Positions 1 to 15,200 of a stretch of 64,000 nt of DNA are shown here, in pieces. Where the stretch lies: positions 71,797,689-71,861,688 of the forward strand of contig NC_044571.1 of the NCBI RefSeq assembly GCF_901933205.1, written 5' to 3'. The notes below the pieces were generated by a model. The model saw nothing but the letters and a program-made list of their open reading frames with translations, was not told the origin of the DNA and searched no databases. Every line of letters begins with the position of its first letter. Within the stretch, counting starts at the first letter, position 1. This DNA comes from Camarhynchus parvulus (lineage: Eukaryota; Chordata; Aves; Passeriformes; Thraupidae). A program made the position numbers and the translations under genes.

Positions 1-3000
1 GTTTGCAAAATGTCCATCCTTCTTTGAATTGTGTGTATCTCAATTCTCCCATGTTCCTAGATGAACAGGCACAAGGTGTGTCAAGCAGGTCATTCGGGAA
101 GGTGAAATGAGTGACAAGCAGAAACTCCAACCCCAGTCCTCAGTGCCTGCATTATGTGGTGGGATATAGGCTGTTCAAACCTCTATGGATCAGGCACTTC
201 AGGAATGTGAGGTGCAGAATTTCCCAGTGTTCTCTGCTGACAAAAATGGATGTTCGGGAAAGGAGATCTTGAATGCAATTTCATGTTTTTAACAAGGAAG
301 TTTATCTTGTCCTCTGTAGCCTTTCCATTTCAGTGCACATTTTCCTCATTTCCAGTAAAAGTCTCTCCCTTCACAGGGATACTCTTGTTCTCTCTCCTCC
401 CTATTTCTTTGTTGAAGCCAGTGTAATTCTGCTTCGTCCAGGTCTCAGTGGTAAACAGTCACAGTATTCAGCATTAGGGCCAAGAGGGTTTTGTTGCTTT
501 GCCCTGCAAATCCAGGGTGAAGAAGACAAGGTAGAAACGGCATGTTCACAGATGTTAGTTGCCACCCTTTAATCAGCCCCTGCCAGAGAGCAGAATCATT
601 TCTCAGAGCCATGTTATCTGCATCTCTGTGAGGACAGCAAGAGACTTCCGTGAACTCTGCACTTCCAAGACATTCACTTGAGACTTGGTGAGGGGGATTT
701 CCAGACACATAATAACCCATGCACATTAATCTGAGACCTCCCACCAAGAATAAGGCTACCAAAGTTCCCAAAATCCCCAGCAAGTAAGGAATTTCCCTAA
801 CTCTCTAAATCTGTCGTGATTAAAGATGTCTAAGAAAAATTAATGACAGTTCAAAACTATTGGGAATAAAGGCAGAGTAGCTCTGATGGCACATGCAAGA
901 GCTGTATGACTTAGACTTTCTGAATAGACTGTCTTACACACTTCTGCTGGAGAGCAGATACCACAAAATACTTGTAGAGCTTCATCTAGGACTGAATGAG
1001 CCAGCACCCAGCACTCAGCAGCTGTGGCACAGAGCGCTTGTCTTAGAGCTTCCACAAGCATTGATCTCTCTCAAGCAGCTGGAAGATGCAGAACCACTTT
1101 TTTTTCTTTCTTTCTTTCTATTTTTTTTAGAGACTGACATAGTCTTTCTGCCAGAAATGCTGTTCAGAACAGATTACTTCTGTCTTTAGTAGAGGTTTCA
1201 CTTGTGCATAATAGGTCTCATTATCTTTGAATCAGCCATTATTATAGTGAGTGGTGAGCAGATATAAATATTAAATACAAATAAATATTACATGGAGGAG
1301 TCCATTTCTTGAGGGCAGAATTCTTCTCTGTCTGTGAGTAGTAGCTGCACTATGCTGAAAAAAAATCAGCAGACTTCTGGAAGTAGTTTCAAGCACTCTA
1401 AGAGTTTACATACAGTGTAAGAAAACAATAAGTGAAGTCTTTCAGAATATGTGTGAAAATAATTATGCTGTGTATCTGTGCTCCTCAGTAGCCTCTGCTA
1501 CTGCAATCTACTCTGCAGATTTTTTTAAGAGTCCTTTAGAAATAAAATCTAAATGAGAAAAATACAATTTTACTCCGGTTTGGAAAGATTTTGCAGTTTT
1601 ATTACTTATGTGTGATCAAGTGATTGATTTTTCAAGTAAGAAAAAATGTGATTTCTCAGTGGGAATATGGACAAGAAGTTGTGGTTTTATCTACTGCTGT
1701 ATAATGCTATTTTGCTATGAAGAAATTCACAATGCTTTTACTGTACTAGTCATTTGTTTTGTAAATGGTCAAAAATTAAGATAATTTGGAGTAACAAATG
1801 GTGTTTAATTGCCTTATTTTATAGCATTTCTTTTGGTAAATACTATCAAGATGTGCAATTTAAAACTAATAATAGAATGTAAATATCCTGAGAAGCTAAA
1901 CAATTGAGGATTTAAAAAAAACCCAAACAAACCCAGAACAGGTTAATTACTCAAAATTTGAAGGGCAGGGGATGACTTTTGGCAACACAAATCGATAGCA
2001 TGTTTTTCTTATTGTTTACAAGCCCATACTGCTTCTCTGAAGAATAAAAAAGAAAAAAAAAAAGAAAAAGAACAAAAAAAACAAACAACAAAGGAGAGAT
2101 CTAAAAACTCCCCAGGATAATGACTGTGGAAGTTTGGTAATGAACTTTTCCCAGGTTTTAATGAGCAGGTTGAGGAATCACTCAGAAATGCTTGAGAAGC
2201 AAACCAGCTGTTTTGAAATCCTTGAGCTTTAAAAGCATCTTTTAAAGTCTCCAAATCCAGAGTGATTGGTGTAATTCCATATCTCTACCTGAAATGTATT
2301 AAGTCCCTTGTTCTTTCATTTCTGCTGTCCTTTTGAGGATTCATGCAAACATTTGAAAGGTAGGTGTACTTTGTGCTATATTAAATCACTCGTTCTTGTG
2401 GCAGTGTTCATCTCTGAAGCTGAAATACAGTCAAAGAAACCTTGCAGCTCTGATATACTTGAGGTACTGCAAATTAATGCAGCGTTTATATTACCTTAAA
2501 GCTTTATATGGGACAGTGGAAGTTATGTTTTTAAATGTGAGTCATTTCAGTAATTCTAAAAATCTTCTTAGCTAATACATTCAAGATTAATTTTTTCCAG
2601 TGATGGAGGAGAAAACTCAAACCACATTCTGCCTAATGCTAGTTCTGAAAAAAATGTTTTCTTATTGAATTAAATTATTCTTTATTGTTAGTTGTATAGT
2701 ACCTCATTTGAACAGGTATGTTTTTCATGTCCAGAAGATCATGATTGTAACAGAACTGTGTAAAACTATCTAGAAGGACAGCATGAAAATCAGGATAATT
2801 TTTATTTCTGGAATGATCCTTGATGCTATACCCCAGACTTTCAAAATCTTCTGAAGTGAAAACTAAGCTTCTGGTGCTAGAAAATCTCCTCTAAAAATAG
2901 AGTAAGCACTGGGCTGCAAGCGATAGATTCATGTTTGGTTATATTAACCACAGTAGATAAGACATTCCTAGGGAAAAGTGTGTCTGAATAGCAAAATATT

Positions 3001-3154
3001 CTCAAGTATGCAAATATTTTGTCATGACTAGAGAACTTTGCAGAAGTGTATAATTAATAAAAGGTGCAATTAAATCAAGGTTCAGAAAAAGTAGGCTCTT
3101 ATAAGATCAAATTTGTAATCTTCCTGTTCTTTTCTCATGTTTCAACAAATACAG
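1..3154. other. MICU2 intron (5' part outside window), no gene seen
   Basis: This AT-rich stretch lies upstream of the first recognisable MICU2 exon. I searched it for the preceding MICU2 exon (the segment before the Leu-Gln start of the next exon) and did not find it, so the intron extends past the left edge. It contains a pyrimidine-rich tract near 1099-1130 and A-rich low-complexity tracts near 1914-1932 and 2046-2094. The open frames here are short and unlike any family I know. Confidence 0.7.
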
Positions 3155-3217
3155 CTACAGAGAATCATTGGGAAGGAAGATGACCTGAAAGCAGCTGGAG
3201 ACGAAACTGTACTTCGG
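3155..3217 (+). CDS. MICU2: MICU2 coding exon (first in window)
   Basis: This 63-nt exon has phase 0 at both ends. The acceptor is acaaatacag and the donor gtatga. It encodes 21 residues starting LQRIIGKEDDL, which match the MICU2 linker after the first EF-hand (human LQKIISKQDDL). The second half of the exon is poorly conserved, as expected for this linker. It is too short to appear as an isolated open frame and was found by homology and splice signals. By comparison with the 12-exon human gene it is probably exon 7. Confidence 0.88.
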
Positions 3218-6200
3218 GTATGAAATAGAGATACATTTTCCTTACAAAAACATTGTAGTGTTTCCCATGAACTTTGTTATTTTTTCAGAGTTTCTAGATA
3301 AGTATATAAGCCTAAGTATTAGTGCTTTAATTAAATGAAAGGGCATGATTTGTCAACTGCTTTCTAACTGGGGAAGAAAAATGTTTGTCATTTCTGAGCC
3401 TTCTGATGAAATGGATGCAATCAGTGTGTTTCATGACTGTGTATTCACTTGGTTGGTTTCTGTGAGCCTCTCTTTTAAACTAACTCTCTTCTATTTATGA
3501 AAATCTCAGGAGGAGCTCTATATTGCCATTTGAGAATAGAAGGCTTTCCAAACAGAAATCTATGGCTTAAGCTTACCTAAGTGCTGCTGTTGCAGTGATA
3601 TCAGCTCATTCTGAATTGCTTTGAAATGTGGTTATTGTCACTGAGGTGACAAAGGCAAGGATTATTTTAGTTAAGTCCACTTCCAGAAAGAGGCAGTGTA
3701 GATGCAGACCAGAAGAAACAATCCTAAAGTATGATTGTCCAGGTGGAAAAGAAGTTTCACTGTTTTGCAATCCACTAGCAAATGGTAAATAGATCTCATC
3801 GATGAAAGGGACAGGTAAATTTCTCCTCTCTTCTGTTTTTCCCCTGCAACCTCCCTTCTTCTCAGGCAGAGTCTCTTCTTGAGTCTGTAGTCAGCCCAGA
3901 GACAAGATATTCTGTAGCCTGGGTGATGCTGAGTGAGACTGAAAACAGAGAGGGGGAATCCTGAGCATACTGAAACACCCCAGAAGAAGCTGATGAACCA
4001 TATAACAACTGATGGGACAAGCAAAAATGGCCTCAGGTTGCACCAGGAGAGGTTTAGATTGGGTATTAGGAAAAAATCTTCACTGACATTGGTCAGGCAC
4101 TGGAGCAGGCTGCCCAGGGAAATGGTGGAACCACCATCCCTGAAAAAGTTGAAAACACATGTACATGTGGTGCATAGAGACATGGTTTAGTGATGGACTT
4201 GGCAGTACTCGCTTAATGGTTGGACCCAATAATCTTAGAGGTCTTCTCCAATCTAAATTAGTCTGTGATTCTAAAGAAGGGGAGAATACAGCTGGATTGT
4301 CTCCATCTATTACTAAAAGATGCTGCTTACACCGGCAACTTGCTGTCAGCTGTAAAGTTTCAGTTTACACTGGGCATGAGGCAGCAGCCATTGCTCATAT
4401 TTGAAGCATTCAGTTAGGAATTTATAGAGGGTTCAGCTTTGTAAATCGTGCATCAGCAGTTTCTACAAAGAGTTACTCATGCTCTTTACTTTTTTACATG
4501 CCTGAGGAAAAAGTGGAAGTGGCTATTGCTGACACCCTTAAAATTTATTAGGCATAAACTGTCTTCTGATTCACAAAAGTTTTCCTCCCGTAGTGTATAT
4601 TCAAAGTTGGGTTAAAAGTTGTTTGATCGACAAACAACCATCTCCTTTCTTGAATCTTTTCATCAATCACCAGATTAAAATAGCTAGGATTAATAGGGTT
4701 GTCTGCTCCTCAAAACCTATTTCAATTGAGACTTAAATGCCATGACAGTGAAAGAAAAGGGATCTTTATTCTGCATGAATGCACAGCTATAGTATAAAAT
4801 TTCCAGAGAAACTTTGATACAGTTGGACAGATTAGTTATAAACACATAAGGTTATTGTGAGCTAATTAAATACCTGAGCCGGAATGTCTCTACTTTTTTT
4901 TTTTGTCTTGCTTCAAAGTTTGTCTTCAGAGTTCTCCCCATTGAGAAAAATCTGAAGTTACTGTAGCCAGAAAATGTTATTTAATACAGTTTCATAGAAG
5001 ATTATAAATGGAATTCTAGTATGAAAGAAGAATTAAATAGCTTTGGGGAATACAGCTAACTTGAAATTGTTATGATCTCTATATTGCTACGTGGCAAAAT
5101 CCAAATTATCACATTTCTCTTAATTTTTATTTTCTTCCTGTCTCAGAAAGAAGACAAAAGACATTTATTACCATTGTAAGAAGTGAATCTGACTATACCG
5201 TGCAGTCATTAGATATCTTTTTAACCTTTATTTTTTATAATTGTGGTAAGTCATAGCACTGCCTTTAAGCAAAATAGATGAAGCATAAAAAGATGGGGTT
5301 TAAGTTGACTGTGTTTTTTGAAAGTTGAGATACTGCAACAGAATTTTGGTGTTTGGAATGGTTCTTTATTTCCACAACACTTTCTCAATTTGCATATGAA
5401 TTTGCTGTTTTTTCAAAGTAAACCCAGTCTCTGATACCGAATGGCAAATGTCACCAACCTAGGAAAATACAGTTTAAATGGTAGTCTGCAGCTTTGTTTA
5501 ACTAGCAGGTATATGCAGGTGTGTTCCCTGTACAGTATGTAGACAAAGGTCCCAGTCATTTATTTACTTTATGGTGATACCATTTAATACTCATCAACTT
5601 ATTGTATAAGGAAAAGAAAAATCAGTTTGCTGTTCTCCCAGGGTGCTTGTATCTCTGCCTTTTTACAGACATTTTGACTTACATATCTAAAATTCAAATT
5701 TTCACCACTTAATATTGGCCCTTGAATGGGATTACAGTGGAATTGGTTATCCAGATACATATATTTCAATTGAGAGCTTTTCTTATTCCAATATTATAAT
5801 TGATGCTGGAAGAAAAGGAAAAAAAAATCTGCCCAGCCTTAACTGGCTCCATATTTTAGGAACTTCCATGCTGAATTTTGCAGAGCAGGCAATCTGGCAG
5901 TCTCATAGCAGAGGTGCACACAGTGAAGGAAAGCTGCAGGCAGACTTAAAACACTGGAGCCTAGTTCTTTCTAATCAGACTGGAGAAAATGGTGCAGAAG
6001 TCAACAGAGGCAGTGACTGCCTCAGCTCAAGCACCCTCCCCATAGGTCAGAGGAAATTCTCCATCTGGCTTCCTGGCAGACCTGTTCTTCATATGGAACA
6101 TCCAGCTGAACACATGACCGATGTTCATGGAAGAGGAGAGCCAAACTCACTGTCTGGAAGTGATCTAGATTACAGCAGGAAAGTGCATGAACTAGAAGTT

Positions 6201-9200
6201 TTGGTTTCTTTTTAAAAGGTGTTGCCTGGTGAGCAGCACCTGTTGCTTTTGTGTTCCTGCCCTGAGTTCCTTAAAAGGATACTATAACAGTATAAGGTGT
6301 TTTAGTTCCTGGCTGTGAAAACAATGCTGGTGGTGGCAAATATCTACTGGACAGACCAGCTGTCTAGATCAGGGACTTTGCTCTCAGGCCCTTCAATTTA
6401 GATTAATGAGTTATCAAGTACTTTCAATACCTCTCATTTAATATACTTTATGTAATGTGTAAACTTATAAATTACTTTTAGCTACTGTTAGAAAAGGAAT
6501 GACAATACAAAGTGTTCTGTATTTGTTCTTGAAATGAACTTAGTATTGTGAAATACATTAATTATCTCATTTCCAAATGATTAAAGATACCCCTAGTGAA
6601 TACACTTTCATGCAAAGTGTGAAAGGTATGATTAGGAATTTTTTTTAACATTTAACTAGTAGCTGGGGACACAGCTACTCATTCTTTCAAACGGAAAACT
6701 TTTGAACTGAAATTGCCCAACTATATTCAGTGTGTTTTTAGATTCACACGTGAACAATTTCATATTATTTGAGTATAAGTTGTTTTAGCCTGTCTACTTC
6801 TCTCTTTTTTTTTCCCTGTGGTTCTAAAAGAAGTAAATTACATTAGTAATTCACACATTTCTCTCTGCTTACCTGGTCAAGACAAGGTTTTACACTTGGA
6901 CCTTCGGACACTGCAGAATTTGATGCATCTCCTCAACCACAGGAACTGTGCAAGTCATCATAACTTGCCCATCTGCTCCCTAGAATCTCTACCTGGTTTA
7001 GTTTTCTACCAGTGCTTCTAAGTCTGGATAGCTCAGTATAACTAGAGACTGCTTAAAACTGAAGGGAGGTGGGGCTGGGAGCTGTGCTCTTCTAGTGCCG
7101 CAGTACTCTGTAACAGGGGTGCAACACATCAGATTTTACAAGAATCTAGTCCAAGACTAAAATTAATATCCCTCCCCAAAGAGTCTGTCATTACTCTTGT
7201 AACCTCTCAGTTCAGATGGAATGCACATTTTTTCTTGACCTATCTTCTCCAACATAAATATGTATGTTTTGTGTCTGCAATTTAACATTGAATTCTGTTG
7301 AAAAGCTTTTAGATACTTTAAACCAAGGAGCAGCATGATGTGCTTTAAAGAAAATTCTCCAGACAAGTAAACCCCCTAAAGAACCAAACTGTCTGACATC
7401 AAAATGTTAGATTATTAGAAAAGTGCTGGGCCATTTTCTACCTCGTGGACAAGGAAATTATTTTATTTTTCCATATGATCTGATGACATTGTAACCTCAA
7501 GAGAGAGAAGGAACCATATTTGAGCAGGGGCTGGCTGGGGAGCTGGTGGCAGGCCACCTGAGCCATTTTCAGCACTAAGAGCAAGAGGGTTTGTGTGTGC
7601 TGAGGACGGATGTGCTCGGCCTTCAAGGCCAGGTCTGCCTTGATCAAAAGAGTGGGCTTCATAGCACATCACACCTCCTGAAGGGAGTCCTTGTCATGGA
7701 ATCTCTTTTTTTGGTGCAAAGTTACATTTTTTAAGTATGCTACAACAGAGAGGCAGGGCCTGGGTTCCTGTGAGGAGCTATGGGCAGGAGCTGCTTTCCC
7801 AGGCTGCCAGCAGGGCACGGGTCAGGTAGCCTCGGGCTTTGCAGTGCAGCAGTGCCATTCCCCGACTCTTGGCACAGTCAGCCTGCTTGGAACAAGGCAA
7901 GGTGCAACCTGTTTCTGTTTGGGGCTTAAAGTATCTCCTGCAGCATCTACTCCTAGATTAGTTTTAGCCCCACCAGCTGGAAACCATTTTTATTCTGTAC
8001 CTCCTTATGTGAATTGATGCAGAGCTGTGGGTGATGCACTGAAACCTGAGGATGTCCATGAAGTTACATGTTCGTCGTTACAAAAGGCCCTAAGTGTACG
8101 GCAGAGTGATTCCATGGCATTAGTTGTCATTAAGAAAAGAGCTGATCCTCTCAGTAATAGGAATTATGGGTGTTATTGGATGCTGTTTATTGTTTAGAAG
8201 ATATTCTGTCAGACTTCTCAAATATTGTCTGCTGTATTCTCTGTAGAATCATCTGTGCACATTTCAGCCCTTCTGCATCAGACCTGAGGTATTCTTGAAT
8301 CCTACCTAGTAAGAACGTTCATTGCAAAACATGAAAAACTTCAGTATGGATTTACCTTAGGATGAAAGTTGATTTATCATAAAAGACACAGTTTCATTCT
8401 GGGGCCCACTAGAGACTGTCTGGGCTTTGCCAAAAATCACTGCTTTTGGAGATCTGTATCTCCTGGTCCCACTATCTGGCCTGCTTACAGTTCTTTTGAC
8501 TGACTGTAACTGTTAGGATTAATTTCACAATGGACACATCTTTTAAACCTTCTTACCAGAACTGAGTCCTAGGATATATTCAGCATCTGGGAGACTCTCA
8601 AAATGACAGAAAGTTTGAATTCTCTTTAGCAGTGTGTGAACCTAGGCTGGGATAGCAGCCTGGCATGGTAAATTGACTGAGCTAGCTGCTTAAAAACAAA
8701 GAGGATTGCAGAGCAGTGGACTCAGAAAAATTTGCAAAGATTTAGTCTTACCTTTGGAAAGATTTGGGACATCATTAGCAGACAGAAACTAAGGTATTGT
8801 CCTCCTTGCCCAACCTCACTTCTCTGCCCACTCTTCCATCTACTCATTCTCCTTCTGTCTTAACTAAAAAAAAATATTCAATCCAAAATACATATTATTT
8901 TTAGAATTTCTAGTGAAGTAAGACATTGCACAGCAAATGCCATCTCTCAGGAAGCAAGCAAGAGAACAAGAAATGAATTGCAGATTTTAATCATGATGAA
9001 TGCTTTCCAGTCATGCCTCAGGCAAAATTCTGCAAGGAAAGGTGGTAAGAATTTAGAGACAGTAAGTCTATTAACATTTCAGATGAGTTTTGAAAATCAG
9101 TTAGGTACATTATTCTGAAAATCCCATCTCACTGTGCGATAAGTTTCTTCTTAGTGACACTTGTTGGTACTTGCTGCAGTATCAGGTCCTAAATGTCAAA

Positions 9201-12200
9201 AGCTGAGTGGAGAGCTACAGGATTAGGTAGGTCTTTGCTCATGACTCAGTGTTTGCAGCATCAGGCCTCTTATGTTAACAGCCTATGTAATGTAATAAGG
9301 AAATAACTTGTGTTATCTGATCTTGCTTAAAAAGGAATAATTGCATAATTCAGCAGTTCATGATACTTTTGAAAAGTGTAGGAGGTGTTAACTTTACTCT
9401 AGGAAAATTAGCCTATGTTTGTAATATGTACACACATGTTCATTAGTTCATAGACTTGTGTGGCATCAGATTGTGTGGTCTTTGGGATTCTGGAACATGT
9501 CTGAGTTCCCCACTTGTGATACATGTCTCTGCCCCATCGTGTGCTTGTATCAAGGTGAAACTCAGACCACTGGGATCCTTTTTCCACTCTGTGTAAAATG
9601 CACAGATCAAAAGGGTTCTGTGGTGCACCGTCCCAGGGCCTGAAGCAGCCAGATACACCAGAATACAAACTTTCACTCAGTTTAGATAGTGATTTAAATC
9701 TACCAGTCTGGTCTGCTTTACAGCCTGGGATTGGGTTACCATTTCATTCTTATTGCCAAGAGAGACATTCCAAGTGTACCAAGCTCACGAGGGCGAGGTG
9801 TTAGAAATATTAATAGAATTCTCGTTATCTTCTAACAAGGATTTGTCATGTTGGTACTAATTTATACAGATCAGCAGCAAAAGCTCCTAATGATTCTGTG
9901 GACAAAAAGGAATTATGTACTAACATGTACTTTAATTTAATAGCATTAACTCTAGGAAAAATAATTTTTTTTAATTTCACCCTTAAGGTGTAGTCTCTGT
10001 GGTCTCCTGTTGCATTCTATGCTTTAAAGAAATGTACTGTTTTATAGTTTTAAAATATATTTAACTCTCACTAACATAGTGTTTGGACATCTGCCAGTTT
10101 CACTGAGGAATTTCAACTGATAAAGAAGGTAGCCAGCAAGTAGGTGCATATTTGTTATAAATCCTGGGATAGGCTTTGTCATCTTAGATAAGATGAGGTA
10201 GGTATTGTTTGTATGCCTTCTTCTAGCTTGTAACTAGAAAAATGTTAATAGAAGAGAAAAATTTTCACTGTCACAGACTTAGTTTTGAAAAGGTGATTTT
10301 AAACCTCATTTTTCAGTTTGTTTTCATAAAGCACTTATTATAATATGGAGTAATTAAATTAGAAGCATTAATTTGTGTAATCATGAGTTCAGTTTTTAAA
10401 ATTACATTAGCAAATTTATTCCTTGCATTTTTCAACTGTCCTTTAAACATGTAAGCAAAACCCACAAAAAGCAGATTACAATCTAGCTGCCATGAGGGAT
10501 ATGTGGATTCTTCTCTGTTTCTTTTTAGAAAACTTTACATTCTGATATAAATAGTTTGGGTTTGAATTTCAAATAAGCATACATGAATGTTTGACTTTTG
10601 GCTTTCAAAAAAAGCATATACCAATGTTTATGCATCAGTCTTCACAGTAATCTGAAGTGTTTAAACTTCAGAAGGATGGATCTTGTGGGTATTTAAATAT
10701 TCTTTGCCTGCAATTAAATGATAAAAGTTCACTAAGTGCAGTTTGCATATGGCTTGAAAAGTGGTTTTTTTCCTAGGTTCACTCATACATAAGTCATATC
10801 ACTGGCATTTGGTGAACTGTAGCTTGTAGTAGAAATGAGGAATGTTTCTGCTGTAACTGTAGAATAACTGGGTCATGTATGCAGTAAGCATGAAACACGG
10901 GCGACTAATGGGACTTGTTATTGATGATGCTGAAAGCTAAATAACCATTAGTATTAAATCTTATGAATAGACTCTTGTCTTTCATCTTACCTCTTCAACC
11001 AGATAAAAGATGCAGAGGCTATTTAGATGTCATAAGAATAGTATGCTGAAATCCCTACAGACTTAAAAAAAATTCTCTCTTCGTGTTGCTTAGTGTTTTG
11101 TTGTGTTCAAAGAAATGCCAGTATGCTGGTGCTGAAAGAAGCATAGAGCAGAAATCCAGCACTATGTGTGGGTTTATGCTTGTTAAAGATTGAGTTGGAA
11201 TAGTGTGTATCCCTTCTCTGCAGAAATTTCTTCCTCAGATTTTAAAAATATTTACAGAAAAGTCACTAACCCTGAAAATTTCCCAGAAGCCTTGTAAGAC
11301 CATAATATAATAGAGCATTATCAGTGTTGGTATTTTCCTAGCTGCATTTATTAGACTATCATGAATGTTTTTAAATAGCTGTAACATGTTAGAAGTACCT
11401 AACTAAAAACTTACTTACAGATGCTAACTTTATTTAAGCCTTATATTCACCTGAGAATAAAGTTTCTTAAAGATTCAACTTGCAACCTTCTCCATTTTAA
11501 TAATAAAAATAATAAAATATTATAATAAAATGCACTGATGGTGGTTGGAAATTGTTCTTATCTTTCATATAGAGTATTTAGAAGCAGAACTTATAATACA
11601 CTGTTAGCAGTTAATGTGGAAGAGTTTTTCAGCTCTGAGATCCTGTGTGATAGCTTGGGGAACAATAATTAAATTTCAAGTATCTTTTGGGAAATTCTAG
11701 TTCAAATAAATATTTTTAGATTAATGGTTAATATTAATGATCATGCAAAGCATAACAATCATATAGGGGTTTTTTTGTTTTATAGGAAACAGAACTGGAC
11801 AGCTGTGGTGTTAATACCGTGTTGCTGGTACATTTCTTTGGAAAACAGGGAAAGGAAAAACTTCGCTTTTCCGAGTTTTTCAGGTATTTTTTCAGCTAGG
11901 CAAGTATAACAGGAGCTAGTCTTGTTCCTACCCCCTGTGCGTTACCCCAACTGAGGCATTTATCTCACATCACACTGAGTTGATTCAGAAGATTAAGCAA
12001 TGACCAAGTCACAGAAAAAGTGACTTCTAATCAATTAAAAAATATTTTCTGAGTTGGGATATTTCCTTCCCATTACAGCTGTCATGGTAAGCTACAGGCA
12101 GCTTCTCCACTTGCTTCAAATTCCAGCTTCTGTTGAAACTTTCCCAGTGCCTTTTCCTCTACCATTTGGACTACTTTTGCAATGAGACTGTGCAGATACC

Positions 12201-15200
12201 TGTTTGAGTCTTGACACACATACTGTAGCATGGCATTAAGAGAAGATTATCTATCAGTATTACCTTTTTTACAAAAATAATCAGTCATTTACAGACTGCA
12301 AAAATAAAGTAGAATAATGTGTTTTGCTTCAGTTTGCATTCAGAAGTGGAGAATGCGTGGCAGCCCTCTTAAAAATGAATGTTTTTGCAATCAGCAGACT
12401 AAAAAGTGTTTGGCTCCAGTGGCTCTGGTATATACCAGTCTTCAAATAAACAACCCTTCCCTTTTGAAGACCTTAGCTCAATAGGAATCTAAGTGAGTAA
12501 AATAAGTTTAAGATGTCTCCAGCTCCCTTTTCTATAAATACCATAGATCCTCTCAATGAAACAAAAGGCAGAGAGCACCAGTAAAAGGTTGTGTTTGCAT
12601 ATACAGTGTAAACTGAAAAGCCTCAGGTTTTAGATAAAATCCTACATTGACCCAATGAGGCATGACATTGATGAAACTATGTACCTTGTACATTCAGAAC
12701 TCATAGGTTAAAGACCTTTGCCTGCCACACAGATAGAGGCCTGTAATCAAAATCAAACTCCCACATCTTGCTCTTAAAATTTGTGGGATAAGTGTAAGGT
12801 TTAATGCAGGTAATTTTTCAACAGTGGCAGTTATGTTTCGTGGGGCTGGAATGTGCCTCTTTATCACTGCGTAGACACTCCATCTCAGCTGCCACGTGAC
12901 ACTGGAGTTTGTTTAACACGCAGAAAGGTGAATAAAAGGATCGCTGTCTTCTTAACCTCTGCAAGGATATCACCTTTCACATGATTTTATTTGCAAGTAA
13001 ATCAAGCACATCATTTCTGGGTTCCTATTGTTGAAAATGTGATTTCTATCTGATGGCCTCTCATAACACTTTACCTTCTGCGGGAAGCTATTGTTGGCTG
13101 TTTGATCAAAGTGCCACATTGTTTTTACAAGAGATGACTGATGAGCTGTAGAGACATAGATCATTCTCAAAAGCAAAAAATAATGATGGTAAATGCTTTT
13201 ATCATTTTCCAAGTTCTTGCCTAGAAAGCTTTTCCATTGATCAGTGTAGTACCTAGTAGAAAATAGAGGTGATTATGTTTGATTAGGACACACTAAAACT
13301 TGTCACATTAGTTAAATACACAGATATTGCTGGGCTTCAGAGTCCTTAAAACTAAAAAAAAAAAAAAAAACCAAACCACCCAAAAGAAAAAAAAGGAAAA
13401 CCCACTAAAAATATAAAAATAATTCACCCCAAAAAACAGGAATGCTTTCATTCTGAAATTTCACTGTACTTATATGGGAATTCTGAAAGCTGAGACCACT
13501 GTTCTTATCTCATTACCTACTTATATCTTCCTCATGCTCCCTCTTTTCAGTTTGTCCAGCATTAAAAAATCCTTTTGTAAGTGTGCAGCCATCTGTATCT
13601 ACATGCACACCAGCATTATCCAAGCCTTTTAGCCCACAGTCCAAACATTTTTAAAATGTCAGACAGCCACAGTCAATATACCAGGGCAATTAATTTGCCA
13701 AACTATTCTCCTTTCTTTGCATTCAGATGGCACAAAGAAAATGGAAACTGTCTACATCTCTTGGGGCAGTGTGAGGCTGATGTAAACCAGTTCTTGTGCC
13801 TCTTTTCCTACTGCCCTGAACACAGGAGGCACACTGAGAATAGGGAGGGAATATGGTCAGGCATCTGTCTCCAGCTGGTGCTTGCTTCTTGGGCAATCCC
13901 AGGTATTGATACACACACAGACAATCCTCAGGCAGTGTTTTTGTCAAATGTAAAGGCTCTTTCACAGATCTTTAGGCTTCTTAAGGTAGGACTCAGGAAA
14001 CACATGTTCAGCTCCAGACTGCTAGATGAGTTCTTATTAGTTGTATTGTCCTTAACATAAGGACATTATAGTAATTATTAATAAGAATTTACAATTTCAA
14101 AAGCAAATGTTTCCCTGGCAAATGTTAGGAACTATTAATTTCTGGAGTATGTTTTTGTATATCAGTACTAAAGGTGTGGCCTCTTAGTCAAATACAGCTG
14201 GAACAGTATTCTCCTGTAACATTTTAAGAAAATACAGAATAATATGCAGTAAGCCTAAAATCATGTAACAAAGAGGGTAGATTTAATACTGGAAGCCGTC
14301 TTTCTTCTCAGAAGGTCTGAGCAAGTTTCTGTTTCAGATGACACCACCCAGTTTTACACCTCAACAATAATGTCATCTTCTAATACCAGGTCCTTTCTTA
14401 GAGAATGTCCCCAGAATTCAAGGCTCTTTTATTCTTTAGTGTGGATTTCTCCTGGTTTTTAATACAGAAATAATTTTTGGTCTTTTCTTTCTAAAAAAAA
14501 TCTAACTTGTGCTTTAATTTCCAACTATATCAAATGTACTATCTTTTAGTCTGAGTAGAAAACTATTTCATTTTCTAGGTATAGGAAATATTTCTTCCTG
14601 AGAGACACTGGGAGTTGTTTGCCCCTGAAAAAAGTCCCTTACTGATCTTGTTTAAGTATGTCTAATCCCAAATAAAAGAGGAGACAGTATTTCACTCCCT
14701 AAACAGTTTACAACTGCTGTGATTTTTTCTGTAATCTGTCCCCAAGCAAGCTTAAATCTCTTACATTCTCCTTGAAGGAAAAAAGAAAGTGCAGAGAGTA
14801 TGGAAAGGATATTCAAAAAACACTCTGATTGTTGTATTTTTTTCAGGAATGTCTTACAAAAAAGGTACTTCCCAGTATGGTTAAACAATGGGCCTCTTTT
14901 AATAGTATGAGGAAAGTTAACGTTTCAATCCAGTTTATGTCGTTCCCTTACCTGATTTCTTTCTTCTTGTTTCATCAGTTAATAGATTTTTTTCCAGAAA
15001 TATTCTTTAATTATGGTTCTTTTTAAATTTCTGCTTTAGATTGAAGGTGACAAATTGTATAGCCATACAGGGATCATGCCTTTTCCCTACTTAGCCTGTT
15101 TCTTCAGTATTTTGAATTCCTTGATACATTTTATTTGGAACCTTTCATTTAAGAAGCCAAAATGATCCAGGCTGGACCCCACTGCTATTGCTGACATTTT

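Noticed and set aside
5715..6215. 166-codon open frame in a MICU2 intron
   Set aside because: No recognisable domain, no splice context and no repeat match. Frames this long are expected by chance in 64 kb read in six frames.
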